From assembly GCA_965279195.1 (NCBI GenBank), contig CBDIHP010000041.1, forward strand, positions 1 to 64,000: a stretch of 64,000 bases of DNA, read 5' to 3'. The notes beneath the pieces are model-generated. The model made no database searches. It was not told the origin of the DNA and was given only the letters and a program-made list of their open reading frames with translations. Within the stretch, counting starts at the first letter, position 1. Each line of letters opens with the position of its first letter. Shown here one piece after another: positions 14,930 through 24,169 of this stretch. The position numbers were made by a program, and so were the translations under genes. Source of the stretch: CBDIHP01 sp965279195 (GTDB lineage: Bacteria; Planctomycetota; Planctomycetia; Isosphaerales; Isosphaeraceae).

Positions 14930-17560
14930 ATGGTGTTCCGGAATCGAGGGCCTCACGCGCCCAAGCCTTCACGCCGCGGCAAGGGGTTCCGCCCCCAGCT
15001 CGATGGCCTCGAGGATCGTCAACTCCTCGCAACGCTCGACCTCGCCAGTGTCGACACGAGCAATCTGGGCGTCCAGGAGATCGGCAAGGGGGGCACCACC
15101 GGGACCATCCCCGTCCCGGGCGCCAACCTTCCGATCACCGGAGCCGGTTACAACGTCGTCGACGTCGGCGACGTGGACGGCGACACCTACGACGACTTCC
15201 TCATCGCCGCCCCCGGCGTGAGCAGCATTAATGGCAACGGCGCCACCATCGGCGGTGCCTCGTCGGTGGTCTACCTCGTCTTCGGTTCCCGCTCGGTGAA
15301 CTCGGCGAGCAACATCGACTTCAACTCGCTGACATCAATCCAGCGGATCGGCGACCTCGGGACGCTCGGCGCCACCAGCCAGATCAACATCAAGACGACC
15401 GCCACCGACAACACGGGCTTCCCCTTCCAGGGCATCGCCTTCATCACGTCGGGCAACGGTGGTTCGGGCCTCGGTGCCTCGATGGCCTCCCTCGGCGACA
15501 TCAACGGCTCGGGCGTCAACTCGTTCATCATCGGTGCGCCGAATGACTCGAACGGCGGCCGGGCCTACGTCGTCTATGGCGGCTCGGCCCTCCGCGGCGC
15601 CGCGAACAACACGGTGGACCTCGAACCCTCCGGCGGCAGCCTGAGCACGCCGACGAAGGTCGTCACCTTCGCGAATCCCAACCTGGTCAACGGCCGGACG
15701 GGTGCCGCAGTCGCCGGCGCGGGCAGCTTCCTGTCGCAGTCCCGGACCAGCCGTGACATCGCGATCGGCGCCCCCGGGGGCAGCAACTCGAGCACGACCA
15801 CGACGGGCATCGTGTACGTGATCTCGGGCGCGGCCCTGAATGGCCTGGCCTCGGGCGCCTTCGTGGACCTCGCCACCGTCGGCGTGACCAACGGCATCGG
15901 CCTGACCTTCACCGGCGTCAGCAACGACGCAGCCGGCAGCGCCCTCGCCGGCGGGTTCAACTTCGACAGCGACACCTCGGGCACGCTCCCGATCCAGGAT
16001 CTGCTCATCGGTGCCCCGGGCGCGAGCAACGGAGGCAGCGGCCGGGCGTACCTGATCTACGGGACCTCCTCAACCACCCTCGGCCAGACGTTCGACCTCG
16101 CGAACGTCGGTGCCGACTCGACGATCAACACCAATGCGATCCCGGGCGTCATCTTCAACGGCTCCAGCGGCAACCGGCTGGGCTACGCCGTGTCGAGCGC
16201 GGGCGACTTCAACGCCGACGGCGTCCAGGACGTCCTGATCGGTGCCCCGTCGCAATCCACGACCAGCCCCGGTTATGCGAGCCTGGTCTACGGCCGGGCG
16301 TCCAACTCGACCAACGGCCGGATCAACGGCGTCTTCAGCCTCGGCCTGAGCCCGTCGCTCTCCATCCCGTTCACGAACTTCGTGGGCGAGTTCGCCGGCG
16401 ACCTCGCGGGCTACTCCGTCACGCCGATGAACGACGCCAACGGCGACGGCGTCAATGAGATCGCCATCGGTGCGCCGGGCTTCAACGGCCTCTCGGGTGC
16501 GGCCTACGTGATCCCGGGCAACCTGGACCTGCTGGGCGTCCAGTCCCTCGCGACCACGTACAACAACCCGGCCGTCGGCGGCTCCCGCCTGACGGTGTCC
16601 GACTCCTCCACGCCGGCGTTCCTCGGCGGTTCGGTGTCGGGCCACCTGAACGTCAACCCGACCCAGATCAACACCATCGACGCCGACCTGCTCGGCGACC
16701 TGGTGATCGGGGCTCCGGGTTACACGCCGAGCTACGCGGCGAACAACCGGAACCTCGCCGGCACCGGCTACGCCGCCCTCGGCGCCCGGCTCCAGCTGAC
16801 CGTCCCGAACAACGTCTACCAGCCGCCGATCGGCGTCGGAAGCCCCACGGCCCCGTTCTCGATCAACGCGACCAGCCCGGATGCCCTGGACATCTATGTC
16901 TTCAGCATCCCGGCCGCCGGCACGACACCTGCCTTCGCCCCGGTGACGGACGTCAACCCGGCCACCATCGTGGTCAACGGCGTGGCCTTCCCGAATCCTT
17001 CGAACTTCGGTAGCGTCGGCGACCTGAACAACGACGGGATCAACGACCTCCGGTTCACGATCTCCCGCGCACCGCTGAACCTGACCAGCGGCACGACCGT
17101 GACCTTCTCGGTCACCGGCCGGACCACCGGCGGCAGGTTCTTCGTCGGCCAGACGCCGGTCAGCATCTCTGGCGGTGGCGGCGGCGGCGGTGGTACGGTT
17201 GTCGGCGTCGGGACCGTGGCTGCCCCGGGTGCCGTCCCGGTCGTGCAGTTCATCCCGCCGTTCGGCGAGGCCCTCGTCCCGAAGGCCAGCAGCCTGGAGG
17301 CGCTCTCCGGCTACAAGGTCATCACCGTCAATCAGGCGATGGCCCAGTTCCGGCCGCAGGGCGGGTTCAAGAAGCGGATCCTCCAGTACAATAACCCGGG
17401 CAAGTTCACCAAGAAGACCCGCGGCACGCTGACCCTCGACGCCCACGTCTTCACCCGCGGCAAGTACCACGCGGGCAAGACCGTGACCTACACCCACAAG
17501 CAGGCGGTCGTCCCCCGCAGCCGCCAGAAGGAATCCTACAAGTCGCCATCGACGACTTGA
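14930..17560 (+). CDS. Exported FG-GAP repeat (integrin-alpha-like) protein with LExRxLL motif
   Basis: An 876-residue surface or secreted protein. ATG 14930 follows a GAGGAGG site at 14914-14920. The N-terminus is basic and carries GLEDRQLLATL at about residues 26-36, a form of the LEPR-xLL motif of planctomycete exported proteins. The body has at least six FG-GAP blades of the type DVDGDTYDDFLIAAPG, GDFNADGVQDVLIGAP and DANGDGVNEIAIGAPG, whose DxDGD loops bind calcium and which form a beta-propeller. A later part has NDDGINDLRFTI, then a Gly-rich linker and a basic C-terminus with many Lys and Tyr. Asn/Gly/Ser content is high. A binding or adhesion role is likely; the ligand is unknown. Confidence 0.85.
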   Translation: MVFRNRGPHAPKPSRRGKGFRPQLDGLEDRQLLATLDLASVDTSNLGVQEIGKGGTTGTIPVPGANLPITGAGYNVVDVGDVDGDTYDDFLIAAPGVSSINGNGATIGGASSVVYLVFGSRSVNSASNIDFNSLTSIQRIGDLGTLGATSQINIKTTATDNTGFPFQGIAFITSGNGGSGLGASMASLGDINGSGVNSFIIGAPNDSNGGRAYVVYGGSALRGAANNTVDLEPSGGSLSTPTKVVTFANPNLVNGRTGAAVAGAGSFLSQSRTSRDIAIGAPGGSNSSTTTTGIVYVISGAALNGLASGAFVDLATVGVTNGIGLTFTGVSNDAAGSALAGGFNFDSDTSGTLPIQDLLIGAPGASNGGSGRAYLIYGTSSTTLGQTFDLANVGADSTINTNAIPGVIFNGSSGNRLGYAVSSAGDFNADGVQDVLIGAPSQSTTSPGYASLVYGRASNSTNGRINGVFSLGLSPSLSIPFTNFVGEFAGDLAGYSVTPMNDANGDGVNEIAIGAPGFNGLSGAAYVIPGNLDLLGVQSLATTYNNPAVGGSRLTVSDSSTPAFLGGSVSGHLNVNPTQINTIDADLLGDLVIGAPGYTPSYAANNRNLAGTGYAALGARLQLTVPNNVYQPPIGVGSPTAPFSINATSPDALDIYVFSIPAAGTTPAFAPVTDVNPATIVVNGVAFPNPSNFGSVGDLNNDGINDLRFTISRAPLNLTSGTTVTFSVTGRTTGGRFFVGQTPVSISGGGGGGGGTVVGVGTVAAPGAVPVVQFIPPFGEALVPKASSLEALSGYKVITVNQAMAQFRPQGGFKKRILQYNNPGKFTKKTRGTLTLDAHVFTRGKYHAGKTVTYTHKQAVVPRSRQKESYKSPSTT

Positions 17561-17586
17561 TCCGGATCCCCATGACCACGAGTGAC

Positions 17587-17617
17587 CCGGAGGCCCGCGC
17601 ACGTCGCGGGCCTCCGG
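17587..17617. terminator. Bidirectional hairpin terminator
   Basis: A perfect 13-bp stem (17587-17599 with 17605-17617) and a 5-base loop between two genes that face each other. Confidence 0.7.
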
Positions 17618-17627
17618 CGTTTCGAAC

Positions 17628-19277
17628 TCAGACCATCTTCGCCAGCCGGGCGGCGAGACGTTCGAGCGCGGGGGACCGGTCGAGCGGGTCCAGGTGGATA
17701 TTCAGCAGGGTGAAGCTCGACGTATTCGCCTGGGCCGTCCGGAGCGCCTCATCCAGCTCCGTCTCGGTCCGGACCTCGATCCCGAGCCCCCCGCCGAGCA
17801 GTTCGGGCATCCGGTGATACTGCCAGTTGTGGATGTCATTGAACGGGCCTTCGAGCAGGAACCTCTCGGTCGTGTACCCCTTGTTGTTCATCACGATCAC
17901 GATCGGGTTCAGCTTGTGCCGGACGATCGTGGACAGCTCAGTGCCCGTCATCTGGAACGCGCCGTCGCCGACGATGACGAGGCTTCTCGTTCCCGAGCTG
18001 GCGAAGCCGGCGCCGACCGCTGCAGGGATGGCGAACCCCATCGAGGTGTAATAGGCCGGGCTGACGAACTCGGTGCGACGGCTCATCGTCAGGTCCGCCG
18101 AGCCGAAGAGCGAATCGCCGATGTCGGCGATCACGATCGTCCCGTCGTCGAGCATGCAATTCAGGCGGGAGAAGAGCCTCGCGGAAGTGACCGGGGTGTC
18201 CGGGGCCGGGCTCCAGGGCCCTGGCCTCGCCTGCAAGCGGGCGGGGACGAGGGGCGGTGCCAGCTTCAGGCCCCGCTCGGTCAGTCCACGGATGAAGTCG
18301 TCGAGCCGAACGTCCCGGTAATGATGGTGTCGGATCCGCAGGTCCTCGCTCGTGGCGTCGATGCACTTCGACGGGTCGAGTTTGGCCGTGAAGATCCCCA
18401 GGTTGATGTCCGTCATGAAGCAGCCGAGCATCAGGAGGCAGTCGCTTTCCTCGACGAACTCGGTGACCTCCTGCCGACCCATCGCGCCCTCGTAGACGCC
18501 GACGAACAGAGGATGGCGTTCCGAGATGACGCTCTTGCCGAGGATCGTCGTCGCGATCGGAAGCCCCGCCTGCGACGCGAGTTCCAGCAGCGGATCCTGG
18601 AGCCCGAAGCGATGGATCTCGACGTCCGCCAGGATCATCGGGCGACGGGCGGACTCCAGTAGCTGCGCCGCCTCCTCGATCGCCTCCCGCAGCGCGTCCG
18701 GGTCGCTCGGGGGCGGCCCCTGGGGACGGCGATGGGGGGTGATCTGCTCCGCCGTCACCATGTCTCGCGGCAGTTCGAGGTAGACCGGTCGCTTGTAGCG
18801 GACGGCGGCACCGAGGACCCGATCGATCTCGGCGAATGCCGTCAGGGGGTCATCCAGCACCGCCGAGGCCACGGTGATCTTCTCGAAGACCTCGAACTGG
18901 GTCGAGAACTCCTTGACCTTGTGATGGAGCAGCGGATTCTTGTCGCGTTCGCGCATCCCAGGCGACCCGCTGAGGACCACCACGGGGGATTTCTCGGCGT
19001 AGGCGCCGGCGATGCTGTTGCAAGTGCTCAGCCCGCCGACGCAGTAAGTCACGCAGACGCAACCGAGCCCGTGGATTCGGGCATAGGCGTCAGCGGCGTA
19101 CCCGGCGTTGTCCTCGCGCGTCATGCCGACGAGCTGGATCGGGCTCTCTTCGAGCATCTTGTAGAGCGTCAGGATGTAGTCGCCGGGGATCCCGAAGATG
19201 TGCTCCAGGCCGAGGTCCCGGAGCCGGTCGATGAGGTATCGCCCGATGGTGATGGGGCGGTCCAGGGGTTCCGTCAT
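17628..19277 (-). CDS. ThDP-dependent decarboxylase (indolepyruvate/pyruvate decarboxylase family)
   Basis: A 549-residue 2-oxoacid decarboxylase that uses thiamine diphosphate and Mg. The N-terminal Pyr domain reads EHIFGIPGDYILTLYKML and the cofactor Glu is E55 (TREDNAGYAADAYAR). The His pair H118-H119 (LLHHKVKEF) is that of pyruvate and indolepyruvate decarboxylases. The PP domain has GDGAFQMTGTELST and NNKGYTTERFL, the Mg/ThDP motif. A middle domain lies between. The GYTTER and HNWQYHRMPELLG contexts point to indolepyruvate or phenylpyruvate decarboxylase more than to acetolactate synthase. The start has a GGAGG site. The substrate cannot be set from sequence. Confidence 0.85.
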   Translation of the reverse strand: MTEPLDRPITIGRYLIDRLRDLGLEHIFGIPGDYILTLYKMLEESPIQLVGMTREDNAGYAADAYARIHGLGCVCVTYCVGGLSTCNSIAGAYAEKSPVVVLSGSPGMRERDKNPLLHHKVKEFSTQFEVFEKITVASAVLDDPLTAFAEIDRVLGAAVRYKRPVYLELPRDMVTAEQITPHRRPQGPPPSDPDALREAIEEAAQLLESARRPMILADVEIHRFGLQDPLLELASQAGLPIATTILGKSVISERHPLFVGVYEGAMGRQEVTEFVEESDCLLMLGCFMTDINLGIFTAKLDPSKCIDATSEDLRIRHHHYRDVRLDDFIRGLTERGLKLAPPLVPARLQARPGPWSPAPDTPVTSARLFSRLNCMLDDGTIVIADIGDSLFGSADLTMSRRTEFVSPAYYTSMGFAIPAAVGAGFASSGTRSLVIVGDGAFQMTGTELSTIVRHKLNPIVIVMNNKGYTTERFLLEGPFNDIHNWQYHRMPELLGGGLGIEVRTETELDEALRTAQANTSSFTLLNIHLDPLDRSPALERLAARLAKMV

Positions 19278-19495
19278 CGGTCGGGGCCTCCGTCGGTCGC
19301 GGGTCGCGTCGGTGCTGGGTGTTCGATCGGCGAGACGTTCCCCAACATCTTAAGTAGCGAATCCGCCACAGGCGAGGCCGAGATCGCGGCCCGACCTGAG
19401 GGATTGGTCGGGTTCTGAGAATGTCAGTCGCCGGAGTCGGGAATTTTACGTAGAATTCTCTCAAGGGCATCCGCGCGTGCTGTCGATGGCATTGA

Positions 19496-19525
19496 TTGGC
19501 AAAGAACGCACAGCACGGCTATGAT
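19496..19525 (+). promoter_or_regulatory. Promoter of the LEVRALL protein/sigma/kinase module
   Basis: TTGGCA at 19496-19501 and TATGAT at 19520-19525 with an 18-base spacer. Transcription would start near 19532, about 45 bases before the ATG at 19578. It looks like a housekeeping promoter. Confidence 0.55.
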
Positions 19526-19577
19526 CGGGGACGGCTCACTCCGAATTGTTGCGGACTCAGATCCCGGAGGGTGTTCG

Positions 19578-20843
19578 ATGCGGAAAGGCTCGGTCCGACG
19601 CTGGGTGATGAAACCCGGAGCCGACCCGCTTGAGGTCCGGGCGCTGCTGACGACGCTCGTCATCATCGAGCGGCAGATGGACGTTGCCCCGAACGCCCCG
19701 CCCGAATTCTCTCCCTTGCCCGATCGCGGAGATGACGGAGACTCAGGCCCGAAGTTTGATCATGCCGGCGGTACCCCCCACATGCCCATCGGGGGGATGT
19801 TGTGGCCCGGGATCGCCCCTCGCGGCGATGCAACCGGTGCGTTCGGCGGACCGGATTGGTTGGATTCGCCATCCCACCCGGTCGCGCCGCCGTGGTTCGG
19901 CGGGTCGCGGGCATCCCTGAAGTCGTTCGATGGCGGGCAGGATCCGAGGTTGGTCGCACTCTCTTCCCTGGTCATGTCCCGCCAGTCGAGCCAGGTCATG
20001 GCCGCGAGCAAACTGGCGTCCGGGAACAACACGGCTTCACCGAGCCACCCCTCGACGAATGATCCCGCGCCTCTCGCGCCGAAGGCGAGCACGCAGCTCT
20101 TTTCGCCGTTCGCCCCCGTACCCGGTGAGCCGGGGGACGAGGGCCCTCGCCGCGATTTCGAGTCGTCGGGTCGTTCGGGCATGGTGCCGATCTTCTTCCC
20201 CAGCATCACCGTCGAACCGATCGAGCCGATCTCAGTCTCGCTCGGCGGCTTCGCTCCGACGACCGGATCGGGCGGCGGGGATGCGAGCGCACCGTTCTCG
20301 CAGCTCTCCTCATACCGGATCGGGCCGGCTTCGAACTATCTGCTGCCTCCCCCCGTGTCCGCCGCGCGTCGGACGGAAATGACGACGACCCCGCCGGCCC
20401 CGAGTCTCAAGGATTCCGACGCGTCGCCGGTGGTCGTGAGGGCTGGAAGTACCGGACAGGATCCGGCGCCGGAATCCGTCGCAGCCCCCGCCGAATCGGA
20501 CCTGACGCCGGCGACGCTGCCCGTGGCGGACGTCCCGGCCCCGGCGGTGACGGAGTTGCCCGAGGACGCCGGCCTCTCGCTGCTGTCGGGACTCCTCGCT
20601 ACGGCCCCGTTCGACCAGTTCGAGAGCCTGACCGGGCTGAACGTCGAGGAGACCATCCGCGATCAGTCGGTGCTCGCCGTCGCGGCCGTGCTCGGCGGGC
20701 TGACCGCGTTCGAGACGGGTCGCCGGATCGTCAAACGCTGGGTGAACGAGGATGAGCAGTCCCTCGAACCCGCGGACGAATCCTGGATCGACGGCGAGTT
20801 GCTCCGGGAGTGGTCAGGACGGCTGTCGCCGAGGTTCTCATGA
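19578..20843 (+). CDS. Putative exported protein with LEVRALL motif, of unknown function
   Basis: A 421-residue protein I do not recognise. ATG 19578 follows GGAGG at 19566-19570. The N-terminus is basic and has PLEVRALLTTLVII at 17-30, matching the LEPR-xLL motif of planctomycete exported proteins. The middle of about 300 residues is low complexity, rich in Pro, Ser, Ala and Gly, with no domain visible. Near the C-terminus DQSVLAVAAVLGGLTAFETGRRIV could be a membrane helix, followed by a charged tail. The stop overlaps the sigma-factor start (ATGA), so the two are translated together. That suggests the protein senses or anchors something tied to sigma activity; this is inference. Confidence 0.6.
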   Translation: MRKGSVRRWVMKPGADPLEVRALLTTLVIIERQMDVAPNAPPEFSPLPDRGDDGDSGPKFDHAGGTPHMPIGGMLWPGIAPRGDATGAFGGPDWLDSPSHPVAPPWFGGSRASLKSFDGGQDPRLVALSSLVMSRQSSQVMAASKLASGNNTASPSHPSTNDPAPLAPKASTQLFSPFAPVPGEPGDEGPRRDFESSGRSGMVPIFFPSITVEPIEPISVSLGGFAPTTGSGGGDASAPFSQLSSYRIGPASNYLLPPPVSAARRTEMTTTPPAPSLKDSDASPVVVRAGSTGQDPAPESVAAPAESDLTPATLPVADVPAPAVTELPEDAGLSLLSGLLATAPFDQFESLTGLNVEETIRDQSVLAVAAVLGGLTAFETGRRIVKRWVNEDEQSLEPADESWIDGELLREWSGRLSPRFS

Positions 20844-21445
20844 TCGACGAGGAGGATCAACTCGCGAAGTTGATCGATCGCCTCAACACCGGCGACCTCG
20901 CCGCGGCCGAGGATGTGTTCCGGACGTATGAGCCGTTCCTGCGGATGGCGGTCCGTCGCCAGCTTTCCGGGCCTCTCCGCGCCAAGCTCGACACCATGGA
21001 CATCGTCCAGGCGGTCTGGGCCGATCTGATCGCCGGGCTCAACCGCTCGGGTTGGAAGTTCAATGACCCGGCCCAGTTGCGGGCCTTCCTCAAGACGCTT
21101 GCCCGCAATCGCCTCATCGACCGCCGGCGCCACTACCGCCGGGCGCTGGAACTCGAAGTCCCGCTGATGGAGTCCGAATCGCCGGATTTTCCCATCGGAT
21201 CCCAGCCCCGTCCCAGCGAGATCGCCTCCAAGGATGAGCTCTGGGAGAAGCTGCTCGCCATCTGCCCGCCCGAGCACCGCGACATCCTCGTCCTCAAGCG
21301 AGACGGTGTGCCCATCGGGGAGATCGCGTCTCGGAAGCAGATGCACGAGGGTAGCGTCCGGCGCGTCATCAGCCGGGTCAAGGAAAAGCTGATCGCGACC
21401 CAGCCGGGTCGGTTTGACGTCAGGTCGGACGACAACGAACTCTGA
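20840..21445 (+). CDS. ECF-type RNA polymerase sigma factor
   Basis: A 201-residue sigma factor that would direct RNA polymerase to its own promoters. Region 2 reads YEPFLRMAVRRQL, then DTMDIVQAVWADLI and LKTLARNRLIDRRRHYRR. A spacer of about 35 residues follows, and region 4 is PPEHRDILVLKRDGVPIGEI with the helix-turn-helix ASRKQMHEGSVRRVISRVKE. There is no region 1 or 3, as in ECF sigmas. The start 20840 overlaps the previous stop by four bases; an in-frame GTG at 20810 is less likely. The next gene is a protein kinase 8 bases on, an arrangement known from planctomycete ECF groups in which the kinase takes the place of an anti-sigma factor. Confidence 0.9.
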   Translation: MIDEEDQLAKLIDRLNTGDLAAAEDVFRTYEPFLRMAVRRQLSGPLRAKLDTMDIVQAVWADLIAGLNRSGWKFNDPAQLRAFLKTLARNRLIDRRRHYRRALELEVPLMESESPDFPIGSQPRPSEIASKDELWEKLLAICPPEHRDILVLKRDGVPIGEIASRKQMHEGSVRRVISRVKEKLIATQPGRFDVRSDDNEL

Positions 21446-21453
21446 GGCGGCCT

Positions 21454-24069
21454 ATGGTCGACCCTCGGCCCGACACCGATATGGACGGTCCATTCTCCTC
21501 GGATCGAGCGAGCCTCGACGCGTTCGATGATGAGCCGGAATGGCTCATCGCGTGCATCGACGAGATGGTCGATCGCTGGAATCGGGGCGACCGCCCCCCG
21601 CTGGGCTCGGTCCTCGGGCGATTCCCGGCGATCGACGACCGCTCGGCGATCCGCCTGATCTACGAGGACATCTCGATCCGCCGCGACGCGGGCATCGAGA
21701 TCCGCACCGACGAGGTCCTCGGCCAGTTTCCCCGCTACCGCCAGCAACTGGCGATCCTGCTGGGTTGCGACCGCTTGCTCCAGCCCGCCACCCCGATCCG
21801 CTTGCCCGACCCTGGCGAACGGCTGGGCGATTTCAGCCTCCACTCGGTGCTCGGGGAGGGGGCGACCGGTCGGACGTACCTGGCCGACCAGCCGAACCTG
21901 GCCGATCGCCTCGTCGTGCTCAAGGTCATGCCCCTTGAGCACGACGAGCACCTCTCGCTCGCGCGGCTCCAGCACTCCTTCATCGTGCCCCTGTTCTCGG
22001 AGCACAACTTCTCGGAACTCGGCCTCCGGGCGCTCTGCATGCCCTTCCTGGGCGGGTCGGACCTCGCCCGGATCCTGACCCTCCTGCAACCGATCCCCAT
22101 CGAAAAACGATCCTGGGGCGACGTGATCGACGCGCTCGATCGCGTCCGTCCGCGTCACGACGCCCACCAGGGGGTCGTAGCCCCGCTCCGCAAGAACCGG
22201 GATCGGATCACCTACGAGAAGGGCGTCTGCCTGATCACGTCGTTCCTCGCCGAGGCGCTCCATTACGCCCACGAGCGTGGCCTCATCCACCTCGATGTGA
22301 AGCCATCGAACGTCCTGATCGCGGCCGACGGCGAGCCGATGCTCCTCGACTTCCACCTCGCCCAGCCGCCGATACGGGCCGGTGCTCCCGTCCCTCGCCT
22401 GGGCGGGACGCGGGGCTACATGTCCCCGGAGCAGCAGCGCGCCCTCGATTGCATCCGTTCCGACGATCCGATCGATGTCGAGGTGGACCGCCGGTCCGAT
22501 GTCTACTCGCTCGGGCTCGTCCTTAGCGAGATCCTCGCCGGCCGCCCCCTGAACGCCGAGGAACTCGCGAATCCCCGCGTCGATCGGCTGAATCGGCAGA
22601 TGAGTGCCGGGCTCGCGGCGATCATCGCCCGCTGCCTGGCCTTCGACCCCAGGGAACGCTACCAGACGGCCGAGGCCCTCGCGGACGACCTCAAGCGAGT
22701 ATTCCGCAACGAGCCTCCGGTCGTCGGACGCCCCCGGGGCCTGGTCGAGGCCATCCATCAGTTCCGGAATAGGCGGGCCCGGCTCCTCCCGAAGCTGCTC
22801 GCGCCGTTGCTCGTCACCATCACCCTCTTCCTGCTCGGCCTGGGGTTTCTGTTCACCTACTGGGTCCGTTCGGAGCAGGCCGACCGGTCCAGCATGGTGG
22901 CGAACCACACGATCCAGATGGCCGAGCGGCTCCGGCATGCCGGGATGCTGGAGGACGCCAAACGCAACCTTTCGCTGGTTTCCAGCCTCGCGGACCGGGT
23001 CGATCCGATCGGCCGGCCGGTCTGGTTGGATCGCTACGAACTCGAGCAGACGTTGCTCGACGATGCGATCGCCGCGCGTCAGCTCCAGCGACTGGCCCAG
23101 TTCGCCCGGCAGACGACCGCTGTCCACGACTCGGCCTCCGAGTCGGTCCGGGAGTTCCTCAAGATGGCATCGAAGGTGGCGGTCGAGTTGCCGAACTGGT
23201 CCGAGGGCGCGCTGGCTCGCGCCGATGAGGCCATGTGTCGCTCGATCATCGACAATCTCTACGACGTGGTCATCACCTACCTCTACCTCCGACGGGGCCC
23301 GAGGGGATCCGGTGCCACGACGATGGAGACCGTCTCGACCCTCAATGCCCTGAGGCTCGCGACTGGCACGAGAACATCGCTCCAGATCGAGGCGAGGCGG
23401 ATCCTCCCGAAGGCGGCGTGGCCCGACTGGGTCGGAACCGAACCGTCCCCGCCGACGACCGCCGCGGACTACGCGCAAGTGGGCCGGGCCTACCTCCGCG
23501 ATCAGAAGTACGCCGACGCCTCCCGGGCCTTCCACGAGTCGGTCCGACTCGCGCCTGACGATGCCTGGACCAGCTTCTACGAGGGCTTCGCCGCGCTCCA
23601 GTGCCACGACCACGAGACGGCCCTCGCGTCGCTGGGCGAGGCAATCGTTCTGGCGCCGAAGGTCGCCACCTTCTATTTCCACCGCGCGCTGGCGGCCGAG
23701 AAACTCGGCTACTTCGAGGTCGCTCTCTTCGACTACCACCGCGTCCTCGCGCTCGAACCCGGATTCCATCCCGCACGTTTCAACCGGGGGAATATCCAGT
23801 ACCGGCGACACCGTTACCCCGAGGCGATCGCCGACTTCCAGGCCTCGAAGGACTGGCCCGACCCCCGGATGCGCGGGGCGTTGTACTACAACCTCGCGCT
23901 CGCCCAGTTCGCCCTGGCCGATCAGCCTTCCGGCGCGGCACGCAGGGAAGACTTCGAGGCTTCCTTGACGTCGGCCCGGGAAGCCCACCGCCTCGGCCAC
24001 GACAAGGCACAGGGTCTCCTCACGCTGATCCTTTCAAAACAGTCGAAGTCCGGCCCGATGCGACGCTGA
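21454..24069 (+). CDS. Ser/Thr protein kinase with membrane helix and TPR domain
   Basis: An 871-residue kinase. An N-terminal helical part (1-125) precedes the kinase domain. The glycine loop is GEGATGR at 134-140, the ATP lysine is K157 (VVLKVM), the catalytic loop is HLDVKPSN at 279-286 with D281, and the metal site is D299 in DFHLA, so the usual DFG glycine is His. A loop of about 50 charged residues (210-255) is inserted before the catalytic helix. APE is replaced by MSPEQQ. One membrane helix (449-470) is followed by an outer part with TPR repeats near 655-860 (YADASRAFHESVRLAPDDAW). It is likely a membrane receptor kinase acting on the adjacent sigma factor; the second part is inference from gene order. 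Confidence 0.87.
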   Translation: MVDPRPDTDMDGPFSSDRASLDAFDDEPEWLIACIDEMVDRWNRGDRPPLGSVLGRFPAIDDRSAIRLIYEDISIRRDAGIEIRTDEVLGQFPRYRQQLAILLGCDRLLQPATPIRLPDPGERLGDFSLHSVLGEGATGRTYLADQPNLADRLVVLKVMPLEHDEHLSLARLQHSFIVPLFSEHNFSELGLRALCMPFLGGSDLARILTLLQPIPIEKRSWGDVIDALDRVRPRHDAHQGVVAPLRKNRDRITYEKGVCLITSFLAEALHYAHERGLIHLDVKPSNVLIAADGEPMLLDFHLAQPPIRAGAPVPRLGGTRGYMSPEQQRALDCIRSDDPIDVEVDRRSDVYSLGLVLSEILAGRPLNAEELANPRVDRLNRQMSAGLAAIIARCLAFDPRERYQTAEALADDLKRVFRNEPPVVGRPRGLVEAIHQFRNRRARLLPKLLAPLLVTITLFLLGLGFLFTYWVRSEQADRSSMVANHTIQMAERLRHAGMLEDAKRNLSLVSSLADRVDPIGRPVWLDRYELEQTLLDDAIAARQLQRLAQFARQTTAVHDSASESVREFLKMASKVAVELPNWSEGALARADEAMCRSIIDNLYDVVITYLYLRRGPRGSGATTMETVSTLNALRLATGTRTSLQIEARRILPKAAWPDWVGTEPSPPTTAADYAQVGRAYLRDQKYADASRAFHESVRLAPDDAWTSFYEGFAALQCHDHETALASLGEAIVLAPKVATFYFHRALAAEKLGYFEVALFDYHRVLALEPGFHPARFNRGNIQYRRHRYPEAIADFQASKDWPDPRMRGALYYNLALAQFALADQPSGAARREDFEASLTSAREAHRLGHDKAQGLLTLILSKQSKSGPMRR

Positions 24070-24169
24070 TCGCCGGGCGATGGGCGGTTGCCGTCGTCAT
24101 GCCGCGCGGATAACCTCCGACCGTGGCCCGGGCCGTCGCAGCCGAAGTGATCGATCAGCGAGTTCAACA

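Noticed and set aside
21133..24000. 955-codon minus-strand open frame opposite the kinase.
   Set aside because: Shadow of the kinase gene; it has Arg/Gly/Val-rich composition without any domain, and the plus frame has full kinase motifs.
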